Source: GCA-2716065 sp036123135 (GTDB lineage Bacteria; Bacteroidota; Bacteroidia; Flavobacteriales_D; Parvicellaceae). Taken from it: a stretch of 20,189 nt of DNA. The notes beneath the pieces were generated by a model that worked only from the letters and a program-made list of their open reading frames with translations, ran no database searches and was not told the DNA's origin. Location: the NCBI GenBank assembly GCA_036123135.1, contig JAZADZ010000031.1:1-20189 (forward strand). Direction: 5' to 3'. The position numbers and the translations under genes were made by a program. Below are positions 9,001 through 15,459 of the stretch, piece by piece (the first letter of the stretch is position 1; every line of letters begins with the position of its first letter).

Positions 9001-9190
9001 ACAATTGAACAATTTCATTATCAATAACTGCTTGATCAGCACCTGAATTAATCAGGGTGTTGTATTTTTCAACACCGTAGTCTTTGGCCGCCTTTTCGAT
9101 TCCGCTTGTTGCCCAAGAAAAAGACAACTGATAAATACAAGCAAGCACTAATAATATGGTAAGAACCCATAAAAATCCTTTGTTACGCAT
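6020..9190 (-). CDS. secDF: Fused protein translocase subunit SecDF
   Basis: This 1056-residue RND-type membrane protein helps SecYEG by using the proton gradient to pull exported proteins into the periplasm. It contains the N-terminal membrane helix (about 5-25) and the SecD signature LGLDLQGGMSVTLEV near residue 112. A large periplasmic P1 domain includes SRINKFGVSQPNIQR and ends before the first RND bundle, which carries MSVDANVLIYERVREE near 617. The SecF half has GVEFTGGRTYRVEF near 759 and a second RND bundle with VGYSINDTVVVFDRIREY near 950. The Asp and Arg residues used in proton relay are kept in both halves. The single-chain form is usual in Bacteroidota. The start at 9190 (MRNKGFLW) is well placed behind a good promoter. 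T9SS cargo first crosses the inner membrane by Sec, so this gene also serves the secreted proteins encoded to the right. Confidence 0.96.
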   Translation of the reverse strand: MRNKGFLWVLTILLVLACIYQLSFSWATSGIEKAAKDYGVEKYNTLINSGADQAVIDNEIVQLYTDSSVSQKAKFKVQADFEQKYLADHGEDEAYPILGISYQKCKDQQLGLGLDLQGGMSVTLEVSISDLVRNLAGNPQNPSFKEPFQAALEDFKSGNAFGDAQADDFIGLFYAHFKANSPDNPSMSYFNSANKDLFKIDWSNDQIIEELKKLSSNAIDKTQKIIESRINKFGVSQPNIQRNPISGRLQIELPGAKDKNRIRKLLQSTASLEFWDGAHKDWTNSFLELDKAIKKRKSNEVDESSFVESDFVEISEDSLQLISETDREIYFAEKAVYDSLVLAKEIELAVLDSSKLQKPLLDGSLYFIHSNNSPYIGVAKSADTAKVNSLLRGSEAKNIFPLKKVKFLWMNKSEEYNFGEEKIEGYALMALEVPNSGKPKLDGEDIKLAEQTFDQMSNPAVLLLFKSQAANIWEEWTGEKTGKLIAVVLDNQIYSAPYIRTKIAGGNTEISGGFETIEEAQDLANILKAGSLPAPAVIVDEAIVGPSLGQENISSGLWSFVFAFAFVLLYMIFYYNKAGLVANVALIANIFFIVGTLASMGAALTLPGIAGLVLTIGMSVDANVLIYERVREELRKGKGVKLAIQDGYKHAYSAIVDANITSLLTAVVLAYFGSGPIQGFATTLIVGVFTSLFSAIFITRLILTFMLDSKWDVSFSNKITEGLFSNTSIQFLSKRKLYYSISSLIVIAGICSLFVRGLDGGVEFTGGRTYRVEFSDAPIKSEVVNAIANASISLDADSVKVFPEIKTVDNSYTLEITTKYLNDFVPAQDSDKTASEMVDNAMTTAFATLGYENSENDNTGNRTFTIKTSRRVDSQISDELVKGSVLAIVFSLVIIFIYIAFRFKKWQFGLGALVAMFHDVLVVLGLFSILYNFVPFSMEIDQAFIAAILTVVGYSINDTVVVFDRIREYTSLHKRANQTEVVNNALNSTLSRTLNTSFSTFLVLLTIFIFGGESIKGFSFALMIGVLVGTYSSVCIATPSVVDLTKSLVQVSSKDK

Positions 9191-9224
9191 TGTGCAATTT
9201 TAAAATTTAACAAAATTAGGGCAG

Positions 9225-9255
9225 CAAATATAGAATTTCATCTCATTATAAACAA
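9225..9255 (-). promoter_or_regulatory. secDF promoter
   Basis: On the minus strand TTG at 9255-9253 is separated by 20 nt from TATATTTG at 9232-9225, an exact match to the Bacteroidota TTG-N19-21-TAnnTTTG promoter. The -7 box ends 34 nt before the secDF ATG, giving a leader of roughly 25-30 nt. Confidence 0.65.
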
Positions 9256-9345
9256 CATTATTTCAAGTTGTTACGATTTATTGGAGTTATGTATCAATTT
9301 GGAGCAACTTGCGTACTGCAGCAAGCGTCTTTTAAATTAATTTTG

Positions 9346-11583
9346 ATGAACTTTCCAACATTTGTGGTTTTGAGGCTATTGACATTATTTTTTTACTTTT
9401 TAGGATTTCAATTTTTGAATGCACAAACGAATTATTTTTCAAGAGCTGATTCAATACGTGTTATAAATCTTGGAGACACCCTAGATTCACCTTGGGTGGG
9501 AGGAATTAATGCTGCACAATTTTCTAAAATTGATTTGAATTTTGACAACCTTGAAGATCTTTTCATTTTTGATCGCACGGGAAACAAGATATTAACCTAC
9601 ATCAATCAGGGTGATAAATACGTTTACGAACCGGAATATGAAAACCATTTTCCACAGCTTAACTATTGGGCACTTTTAAGAGATTTTGACAATGACGGCA
9701 AAAAAGATATTTTTTCATATGTTTCCGGAGGAATCGGAGTATGGAAAAATAAAAGCAATTCCAATAATTTAACTTTTGAGAAAATAACTACGCCGTATTT
9801 AACATCCTATCAGTTTGGGAACATGACCAATCTGTTTGTCTCAAAAGTTGATATTCCAGACATCAACGATATTGATAGTGATGGAGACCTAGATGTCTTA
9901 ACATTTGGAGTCTTAGGGAATAGAGTTGAATACCATCAAAATTTTTCTCAAGAAAATGGATTTAACAGTGATAGTCTAATTTTTGAAATTAAAAATGCCT
10001 GCTGGGGACATTTTTTAGAAACTGGATTTAACACCAATGCTTGTATATTATTTGATACTTGTACTAATAACGTGTCAAATCCTCATCTTCCTAATACAGG
10101 TTCTGAAAAGGTTTCAATTTCCAATTCAAAACATGCTGGGTCAACTGTATTATCTATCGATTTAAACAACGACAACATTAAAGATTTAATTCTGGGTGAT
10201 GTTTCTTTTGGCAACATAGTAGCCTTATACAACGACAATAAAGGAATAAATGCCAATACTTCGTTCGTAAGTCAGGACACTACATTTCCTTCCAATACTG
10301 TTTCAGTCGATGTTCACGTTTTCCCTGGAGTTTTCTATGAAGATATTGACTTTGACGGAACTAAAGATCTTATTGTAAGTCCCAATAGCGATAATGAAAC
10401 AGAAAACAAGGAGAGCGTATGGTACTATAAAAATTTTGGTACCAATTCTTTACCCTCCTTCAATTTAATAACAAAAAACCAATTCCAAAATGAAATGATT
10501 GAGGTAGGAAAATCCTCTCACCCTATTTTTCTGGATTATAATAATGATGGTTTATTGGATTTTTTCGTCGCAAACTTTGGAGAATTTGACTTAACTAATT
10601 CTAACAATTACGTTAGCTCTATTCAATTGTATGAAAACACTGGATCAATTAATTCTCCACAATTTGAGCTGGTTACAAATGATTTTCAAAACATATCATC
10701 ATTAAATATTGAGAAGGGACTTTACCCATGTTTTGCCGATCTAGACAATGATGGAGATGTTGACATGTTATTGGGTGACTTTTCGGGTAACCTTCACTTT
10801 TTTGAAAATTTTTCCTCATCAATATCTTCTTTTGACTTGATTTTAATGAATCCCCAATTACAAGACAATGATGGAAATACAATTGATGTGGGAGATGCTG
10901 CAGTACCTGAGCTATTTGATCTGGACAATGATGGAGATTTGGATTTAATTATCGGAGAAGCTGAAGGAACTTTAAATTATTATGAGAATATTGGAAATTC
11001 AACTGCTCCAGTTTTTAGACTCATAACAGAAGAATTTGGAAATGTTGATGTCAAAGAGTGGTGGAACTTTTATGGATTTAGCATTCCAAAAGTGATTAGA
11101 AATCAACAAAATGAATTAGAATTATTTATTGGTGCTGAAAGTGGTTTTATTTTAAAATATGGAAATCTTGAAAATAATCTTGGTGGTTCGTTTAATTTTA
11201 TAGACACGCTAATAGAAACCAATATTGGTCCTAATGCCTCCCCTTCATTTGGATACCTTAACAATGATTCACTAATTGATTTAATTGTAGGAAATGAAAG
11301 AGGAGGAATTTCACTTTTTTTAGGCACTTCAGAAAATCCTCTAGATTTAACTGACGAACAGTTTAATAATACAGTTAACCTTTTTCCAAACCCATGTTCA
11401 ACTTCAATAAATGTATCCATTCCAAATCCTTTTGCTTATTCAATTTTTAACACTCTTGGACAGAATGTGTTGACTGGAAATAGTAATGGAAATATTAATG
11501 TTTCATCCTTAAAAAGGGGGGTTTACATATTACAAATTGATTATAATTTTAATACTTTTAATATGAGATTCATCAAACATTAG
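9346..11583 (+). CDS. Secreted FG-GAP/VCBS-repeat protein with T9SS type A sorting domain
   Basis: The 745-residue product begins MNFPTFVVLRLLTL with a signal peptide probably cut after NAQ (about residue 26). I chose the ATG at 9346; the frame stays open upstream to a TTG at 9268, but those extra residues would precede and spoil the signal peptide. About eight FG-GAP/VCBS blades follow, each with a calcium-binding DxDxDG-like loop, such as DFDNDGKKDIF, DSDGDLDVLTFG, DLNNDNIKDLILG, DYNNDGLLDFFVA, DLDNDGDVDMLLG and DLDNDGDLDLIIGE. Together they probably form a beta-propeller. The final 70 or so residues (VNLFPNPCSTSINVSI, then LGQNVLTG, SSLKRGVYILQI) form a type A T9SS sorting domain, so the protein should cross the outer membrane and be attached to or released from the surface. 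The ligand is unknown. The next gene starts 3 nt after its stop. Confidence 0.88.
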   Translation: MNFPTFVVLRLLTLFFYFLGFQFLNAQTNYFSRADSIRVINLGDTLDSPWVGGINAAQFSKIDLNFDNLEDLFIFDRTGNKILTYINQGDKYVYEPEYENHFPQLNYWALLRDFDNDGKKDIFSYVSGGIGVWKNKSNSNNLTFEKITTPYLTSYQFGNMTNLFVSKVDIPDINDIDSDGDLDVLTFGVLGNRVEYHQNFSQENGFNSDSLIFEIKNACWGHFLETGFNTNACILFDTCTNNVSNPHLPNTGSEKVSISNSKHAGSTVLSIDLNNDNIKDLILGDVSFGNIVALYNDNKGINANTSFVSQDTTFPSNTVSVDVHVFPGVFYEDIDFDGTKDLIVSPNSDNETENKESVWYYKNFGTNSLPSFNLITKNQFQNEMIEVGKSSHPIFLDYNNDGLLDFFVANFGEFDLTNSNNYVSSIQLYENTGSINSPQFELVTNDFQNISSLNIEKGLYPCFADLDNDGDVDMLLGDFSGNLHFFENFSSSISSFDLILMNPQLQDNDGNTIDVGDAAVPELFDLDNDGDLDLIIGEAEGTLNYYENIGNSTAPVFRLITEEFGNVDVKEWWNFYGFSIPKVIRNQQNELELFIGAESGFILKYGNLENNLGGSFNFIDTLIETNIGPNASPSFGYLNNDSLIDLIVGNERGGISLFLGTSENPLDLTDEQFNNTVNLFPNPCSTSINVSIPNPFAYSIFNTLGQNVLTGNSNGNINVSSLKRGVYILQIDYNFNTFNMRFIKH

Positions 11584-11586
11584 AAT

Positions 11587-11982
11587 ATGCTACCTTTAAG
11601 TAAACTATTCCTTATAATGCTGTTTTTATTTTCCTTCTTATCATGTTCTAAAACAGCTGGCCTTAATGGTAAAGCAACAGTTCATGTTCATCTTATGCAT
11701 ACAAATAACAACAATTATGGAATGAATCTTAGTGGTACCAATGTCATGGTTAATTACAACAGTAATTCTCACCCAGGATTGAGCTCTGATGGTGACAACA
11801 ACATTTACTCAGACGAAAATGGATTAGCTGAGTTCAAGAACTTAAAAAGAGGTGATTATTACTTTTTCGTAAATACAATAATTAATGATACATTGTTCTC
11901 AGCCGGAGAACATTTGACAATACAAAGCAGAAAAGGCGAACAACACATTGTCATAGACATTGGTGAAGAAAATCCATTTTAA
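11587..11982 (+). CDS. Small lipoprotein of unknown function
   Basis: The 131-residue product has a short hydrophobic N-terminus ending FSFLSCSK, a lipobox whose Cys (about residue 20) should be lipidated; the mature protein is then held in the inner or outer membrane. The remainder looks beta-rich: KATVHVHLMH, then a Ser/Asn-rich stretch, then YSDENGLAEFKNLKRGDYYFFV, which resembles a carboxypeptidase-regulatory-like or transthyretin-like fold in which a linker precedes a GxY(Y/T) strand. I do not recognise a named family. It starts 3 nt after the VCBS gene, so it is probably co-transcribed and may work with that surface protein. Its stop codon lies 8 nt before the proposed start of the next gene. 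Confidence 0.7.
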   Translation: MLPLSKLFLIMLFLFSFLSCSKTAGLNGKATVHVHLMHTNNNNYGMNLSGTNVMVNYNSNSHPGLSSDGDNNIYSDENGLAEFKNLKRGDYYFFVNTIINDTLFSAGEHLTIQSRKGEQHIVIDIGEENPF

Positions 11983-11990
11983 TCGCAAAC

Positions 11991-12383
11991 ATTTCCCACA
12001 TATTAATTTTTGACGATGATTGCATTTTCTGTAATCGCACTGCTAAATTTATTTTAGAAAATGACCGATCAAAATCAATCTTTTTAACAGGCTCAAGCTC
12101 TTCGAAAGCTGCTGATTTAATTTCACAGTATAAATTAGAGGGCTTTGTGGAGCAGACCATAATATTAGTTTCAGAAAATAAAATATTTCTTTTTTCTGAA
12201 GCAGTAATTAAAACCGCTCAACTAATGAAGGGTTTTTTTCCATTATTAGCAGTAGCAAAGTTGGTTCCTTCATTCGTTAGAGACTACATTTACAGAGCAG
12301 TGGCTAAAAGAAGAAAAAAAATACTTAAGACATCATGTGATATCACAAAAGAGAACCCAAATCACCCAAGAATTCTAATTTAA
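11991..12383 (+). CDS. DCC-family thiol-disulfide protein (DUF393) with a non-canonical start
   Basis: The frame at 11967-12383 encodes a complete DUF393 domain: HILIFDDDCIFCNRTAKFIL with the DxxCxxC redox motif, SIFLTGSSSS, TIILVSENKIFLFSEAV, and the C-terminal PSFVRDYIYRAVAKRRKKI. About 130 residues is the usual family length. Such proteins are predicted oxidoreductases; no substrate is known. The frame has no ATG, GTG or TTG between its upstream stop (TGA at 11964) and the GTG at 12147, which lies after the CxxC. The most natural N-terminus would come from ATT at 11991 (reading [M]SHILIFDDDC); ATT at 11976, ATC at 11982 and ATA at 12000 are alternatives. It may use a rare ATT start, helped by translation of the lipoprotein gene ending 8 nt upstream, or its start may be mutated. 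A conventional call from 12147 would give a truncated protein without the catalytic motif. Confidence 0.7.
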   Translation: MSHILIFDDDCIFCNRTAKFILENDRSKSIFLTGSSSSKAADLISQYKLEGFVEQTIILVSENKIFLFSEAVIKTAQLMKGFFPLLAVAKLVPSFVRDYIYRAVAKRRKKILKTSCDITKENPNHPRILI

Positions 12384-12424
12384 ACAGAAATTCTGAAGGC
12401 GAGAATAAAAAAGGTAATCTTACT

Positions 12425-13354
12425 TTAGATTGAATTCAATGCCTCGTTCATTTTTCTTACGGCTTGAGCACTTTTTAGAAATAAATCTTGTTCATTGGCA
12501 TCGAGCTCAACATCAATAATTGTTTCCCAACCGTTTCTTCCCACAACAACCGGTACTCCAATACATATGTCGGATTGGCCATATTCACCTTCAAGCAATA
12601 CAGAACAAGGAATGATTCTTTTCTGATCATTTAAAATACTATCTACTAAATAAGAAACTGCCGCACCAGGTGCATACCAAGCAGATGTTCCCAACATTCC
12701 TGTTAAGGTTTTTCCACCAACCATAGTAGCCGAAGCTACTTCATCAAGTTTTTCATTGGAAATAAAATTAGCAACTGGCATTCCGTTGTATGTAGCTAAT
12801 CGAGTTAAAGGAATCATTGTTGTGTCTCCATGACCACCAATTACCATACCGTGTATGTCATTGGACGGTTTTTCAAGCGCTAGTGAAAGATATGTCTTAA
12901 ATCGGGCGCTGTCAAGTGCACCGCCCATGCCAATAATTCTATTTTTCGGAAGACCACTTTCTTTTAAGGACAAATAAGTCATGGTATCCATAGGATTGGA
13001 TACAATCACAATTATAGCTTCTGGAGAATGTTTTAAAATATTTTCTGTAACAGATTTTACAATTCCTGCGTTTACTCCAATCAATTCTTCCCTTGTCATT
13101 CCTGGCTTTCTTGGAACACCACTCGTGATTACAACTACATCGCTATTTGCTGTTTTTGAATAATCATTAGTACTTCCAACAATTTTTGTGTTGAAACCAA
13201 GAAGGGTTGAGGTTTGAGTCATATCAAGCGCTTTACCTTCAGCATAATTTTCTCTTATATCCAGCAAAACAACTTCACTAGCAATTCTTTTAAATGCAAT
13301 AGCATCTGCGCAAGTAGAACCGACATTTCCAGCGCCAACAATAGTAACTTTCAT
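12425..13354 (-). CDS. mdh: Malate dehydrogenase, NAD-dependent (LDH-like type)
   Basis: This 309-residue enzyme interconverts malate and oxaloacetate in the citric acid cycle. The N-terminal Rossmann fold shows GAGNVGS (residues 7-13) and the NAD-selecting Asp32 in VVLLDIRE. It is followed by the mobile loop with SGVPRKPGMTREEL, whose Arg residues bind the dicarboxylate and mark it as malate rather than lactate dehydrogenase. VSNPMDTMTYL, GALDSARFKTYLS (substrate Arg) and the catalytic GGHGDTTMIPL complete the active site. The start is the ATG at 13354; an upstream in-frame ATG at 13393 would add 13 residues (MNFYFRQKSNFLF) ahead of the beta-strand that normally opens this family. It converges with the DCC gene, the two stop codons being 41 nt apart. 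Confidence 0.95.
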   Translation of the reverse strand: MKVTIVGAGNVGSTCADAIAFKRIASEVVLLDIRENYAEGKALDMTQTSTLLGFNTKIVGSTNDYSKTANSDVVVITSGVPRKPGMTREELIGVNAGIVKSVTENILKHSPEAIIVIVSNPMDTMTYLSLKESGLPKNRIIGMGGALDSARFKTYLSLALEKPSNDIHGMVIGGHGDTTMIPLTRLATYNGMPVANFISNEKLDEVASATMVGGKTLTGMLGTSAWYAPGAAVSYLVDSILNDQKRIIPCSVLLEGEYGQSDICIGVPVVVGRNGWETIIDVELDANEQDLFLKSAQAVRKMNEALNSI

Positions 13355-13376
13355 AAATAAAAAATTTGATTTTTGG

Positions 13377-13384
13377 CGAAAATA
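13377..13384 (-). promoter_or_regulatory. Possible -7 box of mdh
   Basis: The minus strand reads TATTTTCG, one mismatch from TAnnTTTG, and ends 22 nt upstream of the mdh ATG at 13354. No good TTG element is seen about 20 nt upstream. The same octamer precedes two other genes of this window. Confidence 0.3.
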
Positions 13385-13433
13385 AAAATTCAAAATCTTC
13401 TATCCTATTTTTAGGTTTTAAATATTGTAATAT

Positions 13434-13441
13434 TATTTTCG
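13434..13441 (+). promoter_or_regulatory. Possible -7 box of the sigma factor gene
   Basis: TATTTTCG on the plus strand, in the 166-nt divergent region between mdh and the sigma factor gene. If used, transcription would start near 13448 and leave a leader of about 70 nt that contains the hairpin at 13480-13499. A matching upstream element is not obvious. Confidence 0.28.
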
Positions 13442-13479
13442 TGTAGATAATTTATGCATTAAAAATTCTCTAGTTAAAC

Positions 13480-13499
13480 GGCAACTTATCAAAAGTGCC
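13480..13499 (+). promoter_or_regulatory. Hairpin in the sigma factor leader
   Basis: GGCAACTT (13480-13487) pairs with AAGTGCC (13493-13499), with one bulged A and a 5-nt loop. It ends 21 nt before the sigma factor ATG and has no T run, so it is not a terminator. It may be an mRNA structure affecting translation, or a protein-binding site. It is short, and chance is possible in AT-rich DNA. Confidence 0.3.
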
Positions 13500-13520
13500 A
13501 GCGTTATCAATACAGCAATA

Positions 13521-14096
13521 ATGAAACTGTCTCAAAAAGAGCTGCAAAACATAGTTAAGAAGTGTAAGAGACATGACCGATTAAGTCAACGTAAAATATA
13601 CGAGCTTTTTTATGTCAAAATGATGTCTGTATGCTTTAGATATGCAAGAGACGAAGATGAAGCTAAAGACATGGTACAGGATGGTTTTATTAAAGTCTTT
13701 GAAAAAATCGATAATTACAGTTTTGAAGGTTCTTTTGAAGGTTGGATGAGAAGAATAATTGTGAATACTGCAATAGATACATATCGTAAAAGAAAAAGAG
13801 AATTAACTCAAAATGAGGAAATATATAAAAGTAAATCACGTGAAGTAAATAGCCACGATGACAATCAAACCAGTCCATATGAATCTATTTCAATTAAAGA
13901 TGTAATTGCAGCTATGCAATTGCTTTCACCTGCTTACAGGACAGTTTTCAATCTTTACATTATGGAAGGTATGACACACAAGGAGATTGCCAATGCTTTG
14001 AATATTAGTGAAGGAACTTCAAAATCGAATCTGGCAAAGGCCAAAGCAAATGTCAAAAAAACGTTAAGTGAAAAATTAAACATGAGTTATGAATAA
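13521..14096 (+). CDS. ECF-type RNA polymerase sigma factor
   Basis: The 191-residue protein has the two-domain ECF layout. Region 2, at about residues 25-95, includes RYARDEDEAKDMVQDGFIKVFEKID, the DNA-melting FEGWMRRIIVNTAIDTYRKRKR segment and the region 2.2 DxxQ-like MVQDGF. Region 4, at about 125-185, includes AMQLLSPAYRTVFNLYIMEGMTHKEIANALNISEGTSKSNLAKAK with a helix-turn-helix. It directs RNA polymerase to a small regulon. It resembles the ECF factors of this phylum that are followed by a membrane anti-sigma protein, and it overlaps the next gene by 8 nt (ATG at 14089, stop at 14094-14096), implying coupled translation. Its targets are unknown; the adhesin cluster directly downstream is the obvious candidate. 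Confidence 0.92.
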   Translation: MKLSQKELQNIVKKCKRHDRLSQRKIYELFYVKMMSVCFRYARDEDEAKDMVQDGFIKVFEKIDNYSFEGSFEGWMRRIIVNTAIDTYRKRKRELTQNEEIYKSKSREVNSHDDNQTSPYESISIKDVIAAMQLLSPAYRTVFNLYIMEGMTHKEIANALNISEGTSKSNLAKAKANVKKTLSEKLNMSYE

Positions 14097-15378
14097 GCTT
14101 GATCCTTTTGAAAAGTTAATTAAAAGTAAACTAGAAGAACACAAAGTTGAATTTACGTTCGATTCTTGGGACGCAATTGAAAATAAGCTTCCCAAATCAA
14201 ACAACAACATGGCTTTTGCAATCTCAATTGGTTTAATTGCAATAGTTGTATTAGGAATCTTAATGTCAAAATCAAATAACAAAAACTCAGAAATTGCAAA
14301 TAACAATAAAGTAGTTGAATTTAATTCAACCCTACCCATTGTAAATACTAACAAGAAAAGCAAAACTAAAATTTCCGAAGAAAAAACATTAATTCAGCCG
14401 CAAATCAAAAATGAAAACACTATTGAATTTAAAAAGAATGATAGAGAATCTAAACAATTAAGTCCAAATGTCCCTGTCGAAAAAAATACAAATCAACAGC
14501 TTGAAATTGAAAATGAAATACTAAAAGTGGATAAAATAGAAGTTATGCAGCCAATAAATACTGACGAAAATAATTTGGTAGAAAGTAATAATGAGGATTT
14601 CTTTCCTGTTGCAGAATTTTCTGTTAATAAAACTGCGATTTGTTGTAATGAACCAATTAATTTTTTGAGCAATCAAAATAGAGATCTAATCTATTATTGG
14701 GATTTTGACGATGGAAACTCTAGCAATGTATCCTCACCTACACATTTATTCTCTGAACCTGGAAATTATTCAATTACTTTGAAAGCCACAAACAAGGAGA
14801 ATCCCAACCAATTTTCTGTGTCAGTCCCTGTCCTTGTTACTGTTTACCCCTCACCTTCTGCAGATTTTACTTATGAAAAAATAGTTGAAGAAGGAGTACC
14901 TCAAATCAAGTTTCTTGGTTTATCTACCTCAAACAATTATGTTAAATGGTACTTTGGAGATGGTACTACTTCAAATCTTTCTGAGGTTAATCATCGTTAT
15001 TACAATAAAGGAATTTATGATGTAACTTTTGAGCAAACCAATTCCTACAATTGCATAGCATCTTCCACGCAACAAATAGAAATCCTTGAAAATTTCAATT
15101 TATTTGCACCCAACTCATTTACTCCAGATGGAGATGGCGTAAATGACACCTTCATTCCTGAATCGTTGAAGCTCATGAATGTTTCTTTCACTATGAATAT
15201 TTACAACAAACAGGGTAAATTAATTTTTTCTTCAAAAAACATCAACAATCCCTGGGATGGTATCAACCAAAACAATGGACAAAAATGCTCTCAAGGTTCT
15301 TTTATTTGGGTAGTCCAACTAACAAATAAAAATGGTAAAAATGAGCAATACAACGGCGCTCTTCTATTGTTAAATTAA
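14089..15378 (+). CDS. Membrane anti-sigma-like protein with PKD domains and T9SS type B-like C-terminus
   Basis: The 429-residue protein has no ordinary signal peptide. Residues 1-40 are soluble (LDPFEKLIKSKLEEH, then FDSWDAIENKL), resembling the short N-terminal segment with a W-x-x-IE-x-KL motif seen in Bacteroidota proteins encoded right after ECF sigma genes. Residues 41-59 form one membrane span. A low-complexity Asn/Lys/Glu linker runs to about 165. Two PKD-like beta-sandwiches follow: about 173-252 (YYWDFDDGNSS, HLFSEPGNYSITL) and about 257-333 (KWYFGDGTTS, HRYYNKGIYDVTF). The end, about 336-429, has LFAPNSFTPDGDGVNDTF, NIYNKQGKLIFSS, NPWDGINQNNGQ, a gliding-motility-associated / T9SS type B sorting domain. 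I infer that the N-terminus binds the sigma factor in the cytoplasm while the periplasmic part senses the envelope or the secretion system. Alternatively it is an unusual anchored surface protein. Confidence 0.8.
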   Translation: MNKLDPFEKLIKSKLEEHKVEFTFDSWDAIENKLPKSNNNMAFAISIGLIAIVVLGILMSKSNNKNSEIANNNKVVEFNSTLPIVNTNKKSKTKISEEKTLIQPQIKNENTIEFKKNDRESKQLSPNVPVEKNTNQQLEIENEILKVDKIEVMQPINTDENNLVESNNEDFFPVAEFSVNKTAICCNEPINFLSNQNRDLIYYWDFDDGNSSNVSSPTHLFSEPGNYSITLKATNKENPNQFSVSVPVLVTVYPSPSADFTYEKIVEEGVPQIKFLGLSTSNNYVKWYFGDGTTSNLSEVNHRYYNKGIYDVTFEQTNSYNCIASSTQQIEILENFNLFAPNSFTPDGDGVNDTFIPESLKLMNVSFTMNIYNKQGKLIFSSKNINNPWDGINQNNGQKCSQGSFIWVVQLTNKNGKNEQYNGALLLLN

Positions 15379-15459
15379 ACTACTTTAAAAGTTTGCTGAT
15401 TGCTTTTATTTTTCTAATTTTAAATAGAGTAATGTAATATCACTCAAGTTTTTTTTAAT

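Noticed and set aside
9268..9345. TTG start extending the VCBS protein by 26 residues
   Set aside because: It would put a non-signal sequence ahead of a clear signal peptide starting at ATG 9346.
9338..9345. TAATTTTG directly before the VCBS start codon
   Set aside because: It touches the ATG and the nearest TTG is 26 nt upstream; probably chance in AT-rich DNA.
11103..11420. Minus-strand ORFs inside the VCBS gene (also 10673-10882)
   Set aside because: They lie wholly within a well-supported gene, lack family features and look like antisense shadows.
11587..12383. Frameshifted fusion of the lipoprotein and the DCC protein
   Set aside because: Each part is complete on its own, the lipoprotein ends naturally, and the two act in different compartments; an unusual start codon explains the frame better.
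12384..12424. Shared terminator between the convergent DCC and mdh genes
   Set aside because: Only 4-5 bp A/T-rich stems are visible; the T-rich run on the minus strand is not preceded by a stable hairpin.
13355..13393. Upstream ATG adding 13 residues to malate dehydrogenase
   Set aside because: The family begins at the first Rossmann strand, which matches MKVTIVGAG at 13354; the extension also covers the candidate promoter box.
15373..15420. Possible terminator after the anti-sigma-like gene
   Set aside because: Only a 5-bp A/T-rich stem (AAACT/AGTTT) with no adjacent T run.
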